From positions 868,001 to 932,000 of the forward strand of contig NZ_JAENIK010000011.1 in the NCBI RefSeq assembly GCF_016595465.1: a stretch of 64,000 bases of DNA, given 5' to 3'. The stretch's first letter is position 1, and the number at the start of each line of letters is the position of its first letter. The position numbers were made by a program, and so were the translations under genes. Shown here in pieces: positions 10,648 through 18,514 of the stretch. The notes beneath the pieces were generated by a model. It searched no databases. It saw only the letters and a list, made by a program, of their open reading frames with translations, and had not been told where the DNA came from. Source of the stretch: Luteolibacter yonseiensis (GTDB lineage: Bacteria; Verrucomicrobiota; Verrucomicrobiia; Verrucomicrobiales; Akkermansiaceae).

Positions 10648-10848
10648 TCCGCAGGGATTTGCCCGCCATGTCCGGCCGGGGTCAAGCGCGATGTGGGCCG
10701 TCGTGGATTCATCTTCAATGTCGCTTCTGGTGGAAATGCGGAGCCGCGCTTTCTCCAGCGGACCGGATGGACCGCCAGGGGAACGAAGTTCCGGGGAGCA
10801 CCGTTTCGTTGACATGGATGCGATGAGCCGCCACGTATCTTCTCAAAG

Positions 10849-11460
10849 ATGACCATTCTCCATAAGACCAAGCCTCGGGCCGCAACCTTGCTGGCGTTCG
10901 CATTGATACTGCTTGTCCTGCCTTCGACCGCCGGCGCCCATACGGCGACGGGAGCGGCGGGCGGATTTTTCAGTGGTTTCCAACACCCCCTGACAGGACT
11001 GGATCACATCGTCGCCATGGTCGCGGTGGGACTGTGGGGAGCCTTCCTCGGCGGCCGGGCGATGTGGATGCTGCCGGTGATTTTTCCTGTGGTGATGGCA
11101 ATGGGCGGGGCGATGGGGGTGCTGGCCCTGCCACTGCCGGGTGTGGAAACGGGCATCGCGCTCTCCGGTGTCGTTCTCGGAGCCATGGTCGCGCTCGCGG
11201 CCAGGCCTCCGCTGTGGGTGTCGGCGGTGCTCGTCGGGATCTTTGCGATTTTTCACGGGTATGCCCACGGCACGGAACTGCCCGAGGCGGCGGATGCGAT
11301 GACCTTCGCCGTTGGTTTCGTGATTTCCACCGGTCTCCTCCATTTGGCCGGGATCGCCTTCGGCCTGCTGGTGAAGTGGCCATGGGGGCGGATCGCGGTG
11401 CGGTCGGGCGGAGTGGCGGTTGCTCTGGTCGGTTTCGGGTTTCTGGTCGGGTGGCTGTGA
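10849..11460 (+). CDS. hupE: HupE/UreJ family nickel/cobalt permease
   Basis: This is a canonical HupE of 203 residues. The signal peptide ends at AGA before H31; the metal motif HPLTGLDHIVAMVAVGLWG begins at H46 with D52-H53, and FHGYAHGTELPE gives further histidines. About six transmembrane segments follow the family pattern. Family members move Ni2+ or Co2+ across the inner membrane and in several phyla are controlled by cobalamin riboswitches. No riboswitch is visible in front of this copy, but one lies 1.4 kb downstream. No hydrogenase or urease genes are in the window, so cobalt for corrinoids is a reasonable alternative to nickel. The next gene starts 17 bases after this stop, suggesting co-transcription. 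Confidence 0.88.
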   Translation: MTILHKTKPRAATLLAFALILLVLPSTAGAHTATGAAGGFFSGFQHPLTGLDHIVAMVAVGLWGAFLGGRAMWMLPVIFPVVMAMGGAMGVLALPLPGVETGIALSGVVLGAMVALAARPPLWVSAVLVGIFAIFHGYAHGTELPEAADAMTFAVGFVISTGLLHLAGIAFGLLVKWPWGRIAVRSGGVAVALVGFGFLVGWL

Positions 11461-11477
11461 ACGTGAAAAAGGTCCGC

Positions 11478-12194
11478 ATGCGGTTTACCCTGATTTTTCT
11501 GGCGACGGGCCTGCTGTGGTTTGCCGGTGAAAAACCGGATCTCCTGACGGCCCACGAGACACGGATCATCGAAGGATGGAGCGTGCGGGTGGATGAGCGC
11601 CTGTTGAAAGGAGAATCAATGACGGTAGGCGAACGCGCTTTGAAGCTGCTTGATGCCAGGCTCGTCGCCATCGCCACGGTTGTGCCGGAGCCCGCCCTGG
11701 CGAAGCTGCGGGCGGTGACCATCGAGCTCGATCTCGATTGTGGTTCGCTCGCAGCGATGCAGTATCACCCTGGCGCGGGATGGCTGAAGGAGAACGGCTA
11801 CCCTGCTGCGCTTGTGAAATGCGTGCATATCCCCCGGGCGGACAGGTTTCTCTCTCCCTTTGAAAACCACCGGATGCCATGGGCCGTGTTGCACGAACTG
11901 GCGCATGCGTATCACGATCAGGTGCTGGGCTTTGATGATCCACGGATCACCGCCGCCTGGGAGAAATTCCGTGACAGTGGCAGATACAAGTCCGTCATGA
12001 CCACCACCGGGCAAAGGCGTGAGCACTACGGCCTCACCAACCAAAAAGAGTTTTTCGCCGAGATGACGGAGAGCTATTTCGGCTCGAATGACTTCCATCC
12101 CTTCGTCGCCGGTGACCTGAAAGAAGCCGAGCCCGGAATTTTTTCACTGATGGCGGAGATATGGGGAGCGTTGCCTGCCAACGATCCACGGTGA
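11478..12194 (+). CDS. Secreted zinc metallopeptidase-like protein with HELAH motif
   Basis: The product is 238 residues from ATG 11478 (MRFTLIFLATGLLWFAG, a signal peptide). GTG codons at 11457 and 11463 are possible alternative starts, the first overlapping the hupE stop. The zinc site HELAH is at residues 139-143, and EFFAEMTESYFG at ~191-202 offers the third ligand, probably E195. The arrangement resembles small secreted peptidases of the lethal-factor-like (ATLF/M34) type, but I cannot fix the family. It probably shares a transcript with hupE. Why a peptidase would follow a metal permease is unclear; it could equally be a metal-binding protein using the same fold. Confidence 0.75.
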   Translation: MRFTLIFLATGLLWFAGEKPDLLTAHETRIIEGWSVRVDERLLKGESMTVGERALKLLDARLVAIATVVPEPALAKLRAVTIELDLDCGSLAAMQYHPGAGWLKENGYPAALVKCVHIPRADRFLSPFENHRMPWAVLHELAHAYHDQVLGFDDPRITAAWEKFRDSGRYKSVMTTTGQRREHYGLTNQKEFFAEMTESYFGSNDFHPFVAGDLKEAEPGIFSLMAEIWGALPANDPR

Positions 12195-12235
12195 AATCCA
12201 CGGGAAGCTTTCCATATCTATCCAGAATTCTGCTT

Positions 12236-12418
12236 GCGGTTGGTCCGGCAAGAAGAGACGTTCCCGCCGACCAATCACGAAAGCGTCATGGAATCCGGTG
12301 AGAACCCGGAACTGTCGCGCAGCGGTATCCAGATACGAGTCCCCACAAAGCCAATCGTTCCGATGGACGGTGAAGGCGGGGACAAGGCCAGGCTGGGAGT
12401 CCGAATACTTGCGCTTTC
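12236..12418 (+). promoter_or_regulatory. Cobalamin riboswitch (aptamer)
   Basis: The core reads GGAATCCGGTGAGAACCCGG (12290-12309) followed by ACTGTCGCGCAGCGGTAT, almost the same as the E. coli btuB leader, which has CTGACGCGCAGCGGTAA. The 3' B12 box AGTCCGAATACTTGCG at 12398-12413 fits the consensus AGYCMGRAKACCKGCC with only the last positions differing. The upstream arm TTGGTC/GACCAA can pair. The RNA should bind adenosyl- or methylcobalamin and normally shuts off downstream genes when cobalamin is plentiful. About 140 bases of leader follow before the ATG at 12560, containing dyads (CCGG-CCTG-CCGG; TCCTC...GAGGA) that could be the expression platform. There is no T-tract terminator, so control of translation is more likely. 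Confidence 0.92.
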
Positions 12419-12559
12419 GTAGCTCGTCACCCGCCAACCGGCCTGCCGGGGAAGCAAATCAGTGGTCCTCCGCGAAAGAGGATCGACGGGAGAAGGACGC
12501 GTGATCCCACGCTGCCCTCTCTTTGTGCACATCGACAACACACATAAGAGAAACCAACA

Positions 12560-13627
12560 ATGTTCCACCGCGCATTTTATATGCCCGCGGTGTCTGGCAC
12601 CACCGTGTCCGGCATCCGGCCTGATCTGACAGAATCCTATAACAATCCCTTTTCCGGGATTTTCCATAAGATAAGGAAATCCTCGTTCGGAATCGTGATG
12701 CTCCTTTCGACCGGCCCGGCGATGGCCGGTTCCTATACCAGCTACAATGGCGGCAGCGGCATCGACACGCCGATCGCGGTGTCCGGAATCACGAAATGGG
12801 CCACCACCATCGCCGACTACTCGCCCGCTCCCGGACTGGGACCGAACTTCAGGAATCCCGCGTCCGGCGGTGCGTTTTCACTGGGTGATCTCTACAGCAC
12901 GACCACACCGCCGACGGCGGGCACGGAACCGAACGCCTTCCATGCGGGCAGCGGCGCCGCAAATTTCCATCCTTACGGTGGTGATGTGAATGATACCACC
13001 GACACCTATGGATTCATCGGCATCGATGCGCCCGGATCGGTGACATTTTACTATGAAACGGGAATCTATAACGGAGCGGGGGCGGACCTCGCGGTCCGGG
13101 AGAATGGATTCGCCTCAGGGCCCGCACCGGGATTTTTCGCGGAGCTCGCCTTTGTCGAGGTGTCGAGCAACGGCACCGACTTCGCGCGGTTCCCGTCGAT
13201 CTCGCTGAACACCACGCGGGTGTCCACCGCCGGGACTTTCCAGATGTATGACATGACGAACGTTTACAATCTCGCGGGCAAGCATGCGTCAAACCTCGCG
13301 ACACCCTTCGATCTTGAGGAACTCGCCACCCACAGCCTTGTGCTCGGAGGAACGGTGAACCTGGCGAACATCAAATACGTGAGGCTTGTCGATGTGGTGG
13401 GGAATCCGGAATCCTCCGGAACCGCCGGAGCGCTGGATTCCCTGGGGAACCGGATACTCGACAACTGGACAACCTACGATTCGGGCGGGTTCGACATTTC
13501 GATCGTCGGCGGGCTTCCGCAGGCGGTGGGTGTTCTTCACGCGGTGCCGGAACCTTCCACGGCTCTGCTGCTGTGCTCCGCGATCCTTCCGCTGATGCTC
13601 CGTGCGCGCCGCGATCGCAAGGCATGA
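12560..13627 (+). CDS. PEP-CTERM surface protein under cobalamin riboswitch control
   Basis: The 355-residue protein is the first gene after the riboswitch. It is exported (hydrophobic stretch ending LLSTGPAMAG near residue 58) and ends with a PEP-CTERM sorting tail (VPEPSTALLLCSAILP, then a basic end). The first ~40 residues before the hydrophobic core are unusually long, so the real start could be an internal ATG near 12701. The body contains ADLAVRENGF, FAELAFVEVSSNGTDFARF, NVYNLAGKHA and SGGFDISIVGG. The same motif order recurs in the third gene of this operon. I recall similar proteins in Bacteroidota near BtuB-type corrinoid transporters, but cannot check this. No enzyme signature is seen. 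Binding of corrinoid or a partner at the cell surface is inferred from the riboswitch only. Confidence 0.82.
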   Translation: MFHRAFYMPAVSGTTVSGIRPDLTESYNNPFSGIFHKIRKSSFGIVMLLSTGPAMAGSYTSYNGGSGIDTPIAVSGITKWATTIADYSPAPGLGPNFRNPASGGAFSLGDLYSTTTPPTAGTEPNAFHAGSGAANFHPYGGDVNDTTDTYGFIGIDAPGSVTFYYETGIYNGAGADLAVRENGFASGPAPGFFAELAFVEVSSNGTDFARFPSISLNTTRVSTAGTFQMYDMTNVYNLAGKHASNLATPFDLEELATHSLVLGGTVNLANIKYVRLVDVVGNPESSGTAGALDSLGNRILDNWTTYDSGGFDISIVGGLPQAVGVLHAVPEPSTALLLCSAILPLMLRARRDRKA

Positions 13628-13647
13628 TGCCCGAATCAACCACAACC

Positions 13648-14625
13648 ATGAAACATCCATCAAACACGGGCATCATCTCGCTTGCGATCTCCCTGGTGAT
13701 CGCGTCATCCGCCGCCGCCGCGCTGAGTTTCAGTCCGGGATATTCGGCGACATCCTACCATGTCCATGGCAACGGCGACGGGATCATCAGTTATGACTGG
13801 GGATCGGATGGGGCGCTCTATTATGCGACCGCGGATTCCTCGTTCTTATCCAGCGGGGTCTATCGCCACGACGGCACATCCACCACCACCATCCAGAACG
13901 CCAGCGGCAACTTCGCGGGTGGAAGCGTGGTTGCGATCGGTTCGTCCGTCTATTTCAACGACAGCACGTTCTCGAACACGCAGAACATTTATCGCTACTC
14001 CATCGGCGCGGGAACGACGACCACCGCTGCGTTGACGAATTACTCCCTGGGATCATACGACGGTCACCTTTATTCCACGGGCGGGGATTTCTCCGGGACG
14101 CGGCTGACTTATTATGTCGACGGTCTCACAGGAGGAACCATCGATCTGGGCGGGGTTGCGGGCGCGTCCGGACCGCTCACCTTCGATGCGGCCGGGAATC
14201 TGTACTACGCTCCGGGCTACGGCGACCTGGCCATCTACCGCTGGGATGCGGCGGAAGTGACGGCGGCGATTTCAGGAAACGGCTCGCCCTCCCTGTCCGC
14301 CAGCGGACACCTGTGGATCGACTACAGCACGGCGTTCGCGACGGCCGGCGGCGCGACCTCCATGCTCACGGATGCGGAGGGAAATCTGCTCGTCACCCTC
14401 ACGAATTTCACCGATCCCTCGGCATTGGTGAAATTTTCGGCCGATGGCAGCGGGAATTATGAAACGATCCTCACCTCCCTCGACAGGTTGGGCGAACTGC
14501 GCGCGCACGACGGACAGCTTTACCTGTCGAGCGGGAACAGCGTCATGGCCATCATTCCCGAACCATCGACGTTGCTGCTCGGCATGTTCGCATGGGGCGG
14601 TTTCTTCATCCGCCGCCGGAGATAA
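13648..14625 (+). CDS. PEP-CTERM protein with propeller-like repeats
   Basis: The 325-residue exported protein begins with signal peptide MKHPSNTGIISLAISLVIA and ends with the sorting tail IPEPSTLLLGMFAWGGFF plus RRRR. An in-frame ATG at 13624 overlaps the previous stop; I prefer 13648 because the signal peptide starts there. The body has short repeats of the type DWGSDGALYYATADSS, VYRHDGTSTT, DAAGNLYYAPGYGD and DAEGNLLVTLTNFTDPS, as expected for NHL/SMP-like beta-propeller blades. In Bacteroides the surface corrinoid-binding lipoprotein BtuG is also a beta-propeller under cobalamin control. This parallel makes a corrinoid-binding role attractive, but no sequence relationship is claimed. It lies 20 bases after the first PEP-CTERM gene in the riboswitch operon. 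Confidence 0.8.
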   Translation: MKHPSNTGIISLAISLVIASSAAAALSFSPGYSATSYHVHGNGDGIISYDWGSDGALYYATADSSFLSSGVYRHDGTSTTTIQNASGNFAGGSVVAIGSSVYFNDSTFSNTQNIYRYSIGAGTTTTAALTNYSLGSYDGHLYSTGGDFSGTRLTYYVDGLTGGTIDLGGVAGASGPLTFDAAGNLYYAPGYGDLAIYRWDAAEVTAAISGNGSPSLSASGHLWIDYSTAFATAGGATSMLTDAEGNLLVTLTNFTDPSALVKFSADGSGNYETILTSLDRLGELRAHDGQLYLSSGNSVMAIIPEPSTLLLGMFAWGGFFIRRRR

Positions 14626-14645
14626 GCCTCTACCCGCCATTCCTG

Positions 14646-15944
14646 ATGAATCTCCGGACCCATCCCGTGGTGTGTTTCGCCGCCATGCTGACCATTCCCA
14701 CCGTTCAAGCCGGGCCTTATTCCGCCGGGCTGGATGATCGTGCGAATTCCTACGACGCTCCGGTCCCGGGTTTCGTGGGACCGCACGGGGTGGGGAAGGC
14801 GCGGATCGATGATGGGACGGGACAATTCCAGAATCCGAACAATCGGGTGAATCCGTTGTTTTTCGCATGGGCGTCCAACTGCTCTTCCTACGAAAGATCG
14901 GACACCGATGCGGGATTCAATGAACCGGAGTATGCGCTCGGACCCGTGACGGGCGACAACTTCGATGTGGTTTCCCTCGGTGATCTGACTGCCGCGCAGA
15001 TCACGACGGGAAATCCGGCGGGCCGCATCACGCTGAAATTCACCAAGCCGATCCGGAATCTTTCCGGCGCTGATTTTGTGATTTTTGAAAATGGATTCAT
15101 TTCCGGTTTCAATACCGGTGGCTCGGGATCGGGGGGAGTTTATGCCGAGCTCGCCTATGTCGAGGTCTCCGCGGATGGGGTGAATTTCGTGCGCTTCAAT
15201 CCCGTATCGCTCACTCCCTCGGCGGTTGGTGCGTACGGCACCATCAATCCCACCAATGTTTACAATCTGGCCGGCAAGCATGTGAATGCCTACGGCGATT
15301 GCTGGGGCACGCCCTTTGACATCGGGCAGACGGGTTTGAGTGAGATCTCCCATATCCGGCTGGTGGATGTGCCGGGCTCCGGCGCTTACAAGGATGGCGG
15401 GAACCGGTCGATCTTCGATTCCTGGCGGACCTTCGGCTCCGGAGGCTTCGATCTGGAAGCGGTGGGATCCATCTCCACTCCCATGACTTTCGGCCAGTGG
15501 CCGTTGCTTGCGGAGCTTCCGGCGAACATGAGGACGACAACCGCCGATCCCGACAACGATGGCATCCCTAATCTCATGGAATATGCCTTCGGGCTGCTGC
15601 CGTGGGAAAAAAATCCGAAAGGCACGGGCTGGCGTTGTCAAACAATCACGGTTGGAGCGGAGTCGTTTTACGAATTCACCACTCTTCGTGACGAACGTTG
15701 CATGGATCTCGTGCGGGATCTCCAGGTATCAAGCGATCTGAAGATCTGGACGACGCTCGCCCGGAGCACGGCAGGTGGGGTGTTTCTACCTCAGAATGGA
15801 TTCACTCCCTTGATCTCGGACCAGCGGGTGGGGGATCTGGCGAGTGTGGGAGTCATGCGGGAGGATCGCATCCGCGATACAAGGCCGGTGTCTGAATCGG
15901 CAAAAAGGTTTTACCGGCTTTCCATCACACGACCCACGCCATGA
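14646..15944 (+). CDS. Secreted paralogue of the first riboswitch-operon protein
   Basis: The 432-residue protein has signal peptide MNLRTHPVVCFAAMLTIPTV ending before QAGPYSAG. The central part repeats the motif series of the gene at 12560: ADFVIFENGFISG, VYAELAYVEVSADGVNFVRF, PTNVYNLAGKHVN, SHIRLVDVPGSG and SGGFDLEAVGSI. Unlike that protein it has no PEP-CTERM tail. Its last ~130 residues are the DPDNDGIPNLMEYAFGLLP ... DLQVSSDLKIWTTLA module seen in other secreted proteins here. So two relatives in one operon seem to use different cell-surface endings. The start at 14646 follows the previous stop by 20 bases, and its stop overlaps the next start (ATGA). Confidence 0.8.
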   Translation: MNLRTHPVVCFAAMLTIPTVQAGPYSAGLDDRANSYDAPVPGFVGPHGVGKARIDDGTGQFQNPNNRVNPLFFAWASNCSSYERSDTDAGFNEPEYALGPVTGDNFDVVSLGDLTAAQITTGNPAGRITLKFTKPIRNLSGADFVIFENGFISGFNTGGSGSGGVYAELAYVEVSADGVNFVRFNPVSLTPSAVGAYGTINPTNVYNLAGKHVNAYGDCWGTPFDIGQTGLSEISHIRLVDVPGSGAYKDGGNRSIFDSWRTFGSGGFDLEAVGSISTPMTFGQWPLLAELPANMRTTTADPDNDGIPNLMEYAFGLLPWEKNPKGTGWRCQTITVGAESFYEFTTLRDERCMDLVRDLQVSSDLKIWTTLARSTAGGVFLPQNGFTPLISDQRVGDLASVGVMREDRIRDTRPVSESAKRFYRLSITRPTP

Positions 15945-16738
15945 AAAGCATCCGCAGAAAGTCCGGAGGCTTCACCCTGGTGGAAATCCTGGTGACGCTC
16001 TCGGTTGTCGTGGTTCTCGGCCTCATCGTTTACAAGGGAGGCCGTTCGTTGGTCGATACCGCGCGGATCACACAGAGCATGGCGAATCTGAGATCCCTTG
16101 CCGTTGCCAATGCCGGGTATCAGGCCGACAACGGCGTCTTTTGTCCTGCGGACGACCAATACAACATGAGGCGCTGGCATGGGGCGAGGAAGTCCGGCAG
16201 CGGCAAGTTCGATCCGGCTGAGGGGTTTCTCGCTCCCTATCTGGGCAAGAGCCGCGCGGTCGGGATCTGCCCGTTGTTCAAGAATATCGTGGGGGACGAG
16301 CAGAGCTTCGAGTCCGGGACGGGAGGGTATGGATACAACGCGGTCTATATCGGCGGGCGCCCCGGTTCGAATTTCGACCGCTCCACGAAGCTTAGGATAT
16401 CGGAACGGATCGCGAATGTTTCCAGTCCGGACAGGACGGTGATGTTCACGACCACGGCCTACGCCCGCGAGTCCGGGCTTCAGGAATATCCCTATTGCGA
16501 ACCTCCGTTCTGGGATTACGGCGGTGGCCCCTCGGGAGACAAACCCAGCCCCACCGTGAATTTCCGGGCGAATGGGAAAGCGCTCGTCGCATGGTGCGAC
16601 GGCCACGTGACCGCGGAATCCAACAACAAGGACCCGACTCATGGGCTCAACCCCCACCAGGGCGACAGTCATGAATTCGACCTCGGTTGGTTCGGCCCGG
16701 AGGAAAACAACGGGTATTGGAATCCCAGACGTCCGTAG
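15941..16738 (+). CDS. Prepilin-like protein with H-X9-DG-type C-terminus
   Basis: The 265-residue protein begins MKSIRRKSGGFTLVEILVTL, a type IV prepilin leader cut by PilD between G and F, followed by the hydrophobic helix to about residue 32. The C-terminal part has FRANGKALVAWCDGHVTAES, the signature of the DUF1559/H-X9-DG pseudopilin family abundant in Planctomycetota and Verrucomicrobiota. Its ATG overlaps the stop of the preceding gene (ATGA), so translation is probably coupled, and it belongs to the cobalamin riboswitch operon. It would be assembled by a general type II/IV machinery encoded elsewhere. A role in exporting or displaying the upstream proteins is possible. Confidence 0.85.
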   Translation: MKSIRRKSGGFTLVEILVTLSVVVVLGLIVYKGGRSLVDTARITQSMANLRSLAVANAGYQADNGVFCPADDQYNMRRWHGARKSGSGKFDPAEGFLAPYLGKSRAVGICPLFKNIVGDEQSFESGTGGYGYNAVYIGGRPGSNFDRSTKLRISERIANVSSPDRTVMFTTTAYARESGLQEYPYCEPPFWDYGGGPSGDKPSPTVNFRANGKALVAWCDGHVTAESNNKDPTHGLNPHQGDSHEFDLGWFGPEENNGYWNPRRP

Positions 16739-16757
16739 CTTTCCGCAGCCCGTTGTC

Positions 16758-17201
16758 TCACAGGCATTCGATTTTGAAGAGCCAGCACAAGAATGGTCCC
16801 AAAACGAGGACACGCTTTCCCGTGTTTGTCGCAACTTCGATCCGATACGTGCCCGAGCCTTCGACATCAGGCGGAGAGCCGCCCGGCGTCGCAACCGGAT
16901 GCCATGAACGCCCTGCGACCGAGCGTTTCAATACCACCAGTCCCGCGAAAAGGATGGTGACATCCAAAGCGGGGCCGCTGGAGTGCAGGGCCAGCCTTGT
17001 GAAGAAGCATGCCGATAGCAGGACCGCCGATACGGCAGCGTGGGCAACGACCGCCAAATCGGTGACAGCAGCCAGCCAAGGATGATCGGGCCACGTTGTG
17101 CCGGCGAGGGCCGATGCGACAACCAACAGGGCGAAAAAAAACATCAGTGGCCCGGCAATGCGCCAAAAGGGTGGTCGGAAATCCCTGTCGATCGCTTCCA
17201 T
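16758..17201 (-). CDS. Small membrane protein downstream of a HupE-like gene
   Basis: I do not recognise this 147-residue protein. It has about four hydrophobic segments (IAGPLMFFFALLVVASALAG at ~15-34, then ~43-65, ~78-92 and a C-terminal one ending WLFKIECL). Between the third and fourth is a soluble loop rich in Gly, Pro and Ser. It starts 19 bases after the HupE-like gene on the same strand and is probably co-transcribed with it. An accessory role in metal transport is possible only by position. Confidence 0.6.
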   Translation of the reverse strand: MEAIDRDFRPPFWRIAGPLMFFFALLVVASALAGTTWPDHPWLAAVTDLAVVAHAAVSAVLLSACFFTRLALHSSGPALDVTILFAGLVVLKRSVAGRSWHPVATPGGSPPDVEGSGTYRIEVATNTGKRVLVLGPFLCWLFKIECL

Positions 17202-17220
17202 GGTTTTTTTTCAATCGTTT

Positions 17221-18363
17221 TCAAAACAGCGGCGAGCCCGGAAAAAACACCCGTTGAATGAACCACGCGCTTCCCATGAGGGCGATCACGGCCGAGCCGA
17301 TGATCCGCACCTGCAGCAGGTATTTTTTCAGAGGCCGGATGAGAATGAAAGCGACCGCCAGAATGGCGATCTGGGCCAGCTCCACTCCTAGGTTGAAGCC
17401 CAGCAACGGTCCGACCAACCCGCTTCCGGAGATTCCCTTGAGCTTTTCCGCGAGGATGCCCGCATAGCTGAGCCCGTGGAGCAGGCCGAAGCAGAAGACG
17501 AAAATGAGCCGTTGCTTTCCGAGCTGGCGCTTCAGCAGCAGGTTTTCGACACCTATCCAAGCGATGCTCAGCGCGACGAGATGCTCGATCCACACTTCCG
17601 GGAAACGAACGAATCCGAAGATCGACAGCGCGAGTGTGATCGAGTGGGCGAGGGTGAACAACAGCGATTGCCGTACCAGCGGTTTCCACTGCGGGGCCAG
17701 TAGGAACAGGCCCAGGATGAACAGCACGTGGTCCCACCATATCACGTGCCGGAATCCGGATTCCAGGAATCCGCCCGCTACCGGTTTCTCAATGGGCGCG
17801 GCGGCACCCGATGACTCCTGTTTGAGCAGCATCAGGCTGCTACCGGGAAGCGTGCTGATGATCTGGGGATTTTCGGATTCCTCCGTTTCCTCGATCAGGA
17901 TGATCAGCTCCGTCTCCTGCTCCCCGGCCCAGTGGATGCGCAGTTCTCCCGCGCCGGGGAGGGGATCGATCAGCAGCCGTGTGGTGAGGAGCGCGATGTC
18001 GCCCGCCTCCTCGGGCAGTTCGAACGGCTGCTTTTCAAAATCCGGGAACTCGATCCTCCAGGCGACGTCTTTCCCGGCGAAGGTGAAGCGCAGCAGTTTG
18101 CGCAGCGTGTTTTCCGTCTCCTTGCGGATGCGGGCCAGTTCCTCCGGCGGTGATTTCATGACAGCCTCCCGGCTCAGGGGCAGGCCATCGGGGATCACCC
18201 GCGTTTCCGGCAGCATGTAGGCGATGTCCATTTCCCCCAACAGCCGCCATTCGTGATCGAGTTTCAAAAACTCCAGTTCCACCGACGCCACCTGATGGGC
18301 CCGGACCGAAGGCAGGAGGCTGGCAAGGAAGAGCAGGCAGGCGAAAAGTCGGGCGAATCTCAT
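17221..18363 (-). CDS. HupE/UreJ-type membrane protein with large extracytoplasmic N-terminal domain
   Basis: The 380-residue protein starts MRFARLFACLLFLASLLPSV with cleavage predicted before HQVASVELEF, leaving histidine as the first mature residue. Residues ~22-195 form a soluble, acidic, beta-rich domain. The C-terminal half has about six transmembrane helices with FRHVIWWDHVLFILGLFLL, TLAHSITLALSIFGF and FGLLHGLSYAG, the histidine motifs of the HupE/UreJ_2 family. It may move or sense a transition metal. It lies on the opposite strand to the riboswitch operon, convergent with its end, and is divergent from secG. I see no riboswitch in its own leader. A longer frame to 18417 is possible, but the signal peptide fixes the start at 18363. 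Confidence 0.8.
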   Translation of the reverse strand: MRFARLFACLLFLASLLPSVRAHQVASVELEFLKLDHEWRLLGEMDIAYMLPETRVIPDGLPLSREAVMKSPPEELARIRKETENTLRKLLRFTFAGKDVAWRIEFPDFEKQPFELPEEAGDIALLTTRLLIDPLPGAGELRIHWAGEQETELIILIEETEESENPQIISTLPGSSLMLLKQESSGAAAPIEKPVAGGFLESGFRHVIWWDHVLFILGLFLLAPQWKPLVRQSLLFTLAHSITLALSIFGFVRFPEVWIEHLVALSIAWIGVENLLLKRQLGKQRLIFVFCFGLLHGLSYAGILAEKLKGISGSGLVGPLLGFNLGVELAQIAILAVAFILIRPLKKYLLQVRIIGSAVIALMGSAWFIQRVFFPGSPLF

Positions 18364-18514
18364 GCGTGGGAAAACTTGTGGCGAGATGTAGGGCGGAGGT
18401 CCGGATTTGACCACCACGAACCAAGGATGTCTTGTTACGCGGTTTTTTTCAGGTGAAATTTCCGGAAACTCGCCGCTTTACAAGGCCGGGAGTGCCCCCC
18501 ATAGTCCCGCGCCC

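Noticed and set aside
10648-10848. Second cobalamin riboswitch between the divergent HupE genes
   Set aside because: I looked for the CCGGTG core and a B12 box on both strands and found neither.
18364-18514. Riboswitch in front of the HupE/UreJ_2 gene or a clear secG promoter
   Set aside because: No B12 box; a TTGACC at 18405 has no acceptable -10 at the right distance.
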